From: Candidatus Cloacimonadota bacterium
GTDB taxonomy: Bacteria > Cloacimonadota > Cloacimonadia > Cloacimonadales > JAFGVF01
Assembly: GCA_016938155.1 (NCBI GenBank)
Contig: JAFGVF010000237.1
Span: 1 to 6,409, forward strand
Length of the DNA stretch: 6,409 nt
Direction: 5' to 3'
Shown here: in pieces, positions 5,834-6,409 of the stretch
How positions within the stretch are numbered: the stretch's first letter is position 1
How the letters are laid out: each line of letters begins with the position of its first letter
Position numbers and translations under genes: made by a program
The notes under the pieces: model-generated
Seen by the model: only the letters and a program-made list of their open reading frames with translations
What the model was told of the DNA's origin: nothing
The model's database searches: none

Positions 5834-6409
5834 CTATCTTCCTGCTTCATGCAGAAGACGGGTTTTCCTTTTTAGTGTTCTTAGTGTAATGTAAATTACA
5901 CCTGCAGAACCAATTGCAATCAACCAATTGGTTTGCAATACGAATTGTCCTGATCTGGCAAAATAAGTTAAGTGACTCACTATTGCCAAAGAAAGAACCA
6001 TCGCAAATAAACCTGAATATTCTCTTCTTAAAACAGTTCTCATGCTGAAGGAAAGTTCGGTAGCTTGCCAACTACTAAAACGAGGAATAAATGCGGGTGT
6101 TCTATTAGCCCATTCGAGATAAACTTCTCCGAATTTACTAATCAAGAAATCTTCTTCAGCGAGCATAATCCTTTCATAATAAAACCAGTATAGAATAGGA
6201 TAAATAGGTATTAACCACCAACTTCTGGTAAGCATTACAATTCCGAAATGCATGAAGAAATTACCTAAATACAGCGGATGCCTGCAAGTTGAATATATCC
6301 CCTTTGTATTCAGAGTTTCTGCTACCTGTTTCACTACATTCCGACCGGAAGTTCTTCTCGGAACACTTCCTATCGTAATCACACGAATAAAAAGACCAAG
6401 ACTGCTCAC
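5834..6409 (-). CDS. Membrane-bound methyltransferase of the ICMT/phospholipid methyltransferase superfamily, 5'-truncated by the window edge
   Basis: The frame is open to the right edge. The GTG at 6407-6409 is only the first visible codon, and the N-terminal membrane helices usual in this family are missing, so the gene very likely starts outside the window. In the 191 visible residues, LNTKGIYSTCRHPLYLGNF (33-51), with the signature RHPLY at 43-47, and YYERIMLAEEDFLISKFGEVY (77-97) are the S-adenosylmethionine-binding motifs of the isoprenylcysteine carboxyl methyltransferase / PEMT / NnrU-like superfamily. TPAFIPRF (104-111) is the usual closing motif. Hydrophobic helices lie at about 49-77, and two more follow the core (about 133-151 and 161-177), giving a C-terminal extension. 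Prokaryotes do not prenylate CaaX proteins in the eukaryotic way, so the substrate (a lipid, a quinone-like molecule or another small lipophilic compound) is unknown. It is convergent with the antiporter and ends 6 nt from the shared terminator. Confidence 0.88.
   Translation of the reverse strand: MSSLGLFIRVITIGSVPRRTSGRNVVKQVAETLNTKGIYSTCRHPLYLGNFFMHFGIVMLTRSWWLIPIYPILYWFYYERIMLAEEDFLISKFGEVYLEWANRTPAFIPRFSSWQATELSFSMRTVLRREYSGLFAMVLSLAIVSHLTYFARSGQFVLQTNWLIAIGSAGVIYITLRTLKRKTRLLHEAGR

Overview
The window is moderately AT-rich bacterial DNA. It holds six protein-coding genes, five on the + strand and one convergent on the - strand, and no RNA genes, insertion sequences or CRISPR arrays that I can see. 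The organism cannot be named from the sequence. The lipoprotein style (a cysteine followed by Ser-Glu-Asn-Pro-Phe-Asn-Pro), the lipobox signal peptide and the methyltransferase type suggest a Gram-negative, FCB-like lineage (Bacteroidota, Ignavibacteria, Cloacimonadota or a similar candidate phylum). This is an inference of low to moderate confidence.

Region 1 (1-2437) is a tightly packed run. It starts with the 3' part of an NTF2-like protein gene cut by the left edge. A complete paralogous lipoprotein gene overlaps it by 17 nt. After a 3-nt gap comes ruvX (yqgF, Holliday-junction-resolvase-like / pre-16S rRNA nuclease), then mltG (endolytic murein transglycosylase) with no spacer at all. 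Genes 2 to 4 share one reading frame, and a single TAG separates ruvX from mltG.

Region 2 (2438-5798) carries solute transport. A 195-nt intergenic stretch holds a plausible promoter, two inverted repeats with an alternative pairing, and a strong Shine-Dalgarno. It precedes a full-length Amt ammonium channel with all the usual pore residues. A 109-nt gap containing a perfect 11-bp hairpin separates amt from a 614-residue CPA-type cation:proton antiporter fused to a C-terminal PTS EIIA domain with its phosphorylatable histidine. No PII (glnB/glnK) gene accompanies amt here. The EIIA-tailed antiporter suggests, but does not prove, that ion exchange is tied to carbon/nitrogen PTS signalling.

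Region 3 (5799-6409) has a strong 10-bp terminator hairpin between convergent genes. It is followed by the 3' part of a membrane-embedded methyltransferase of the isoprenylcysteine carboxyl methyltransferase/phospholipid methyltransferase superfamily, cut by the right edge.

No clearly new multi-gene system is evident. The points most worth a second look are the structured amt leader, the antiporter-EIIA fusion beside amt, and the tandem NTF2-like proteins, one of which carries an inserted calcium-loop-like motif.
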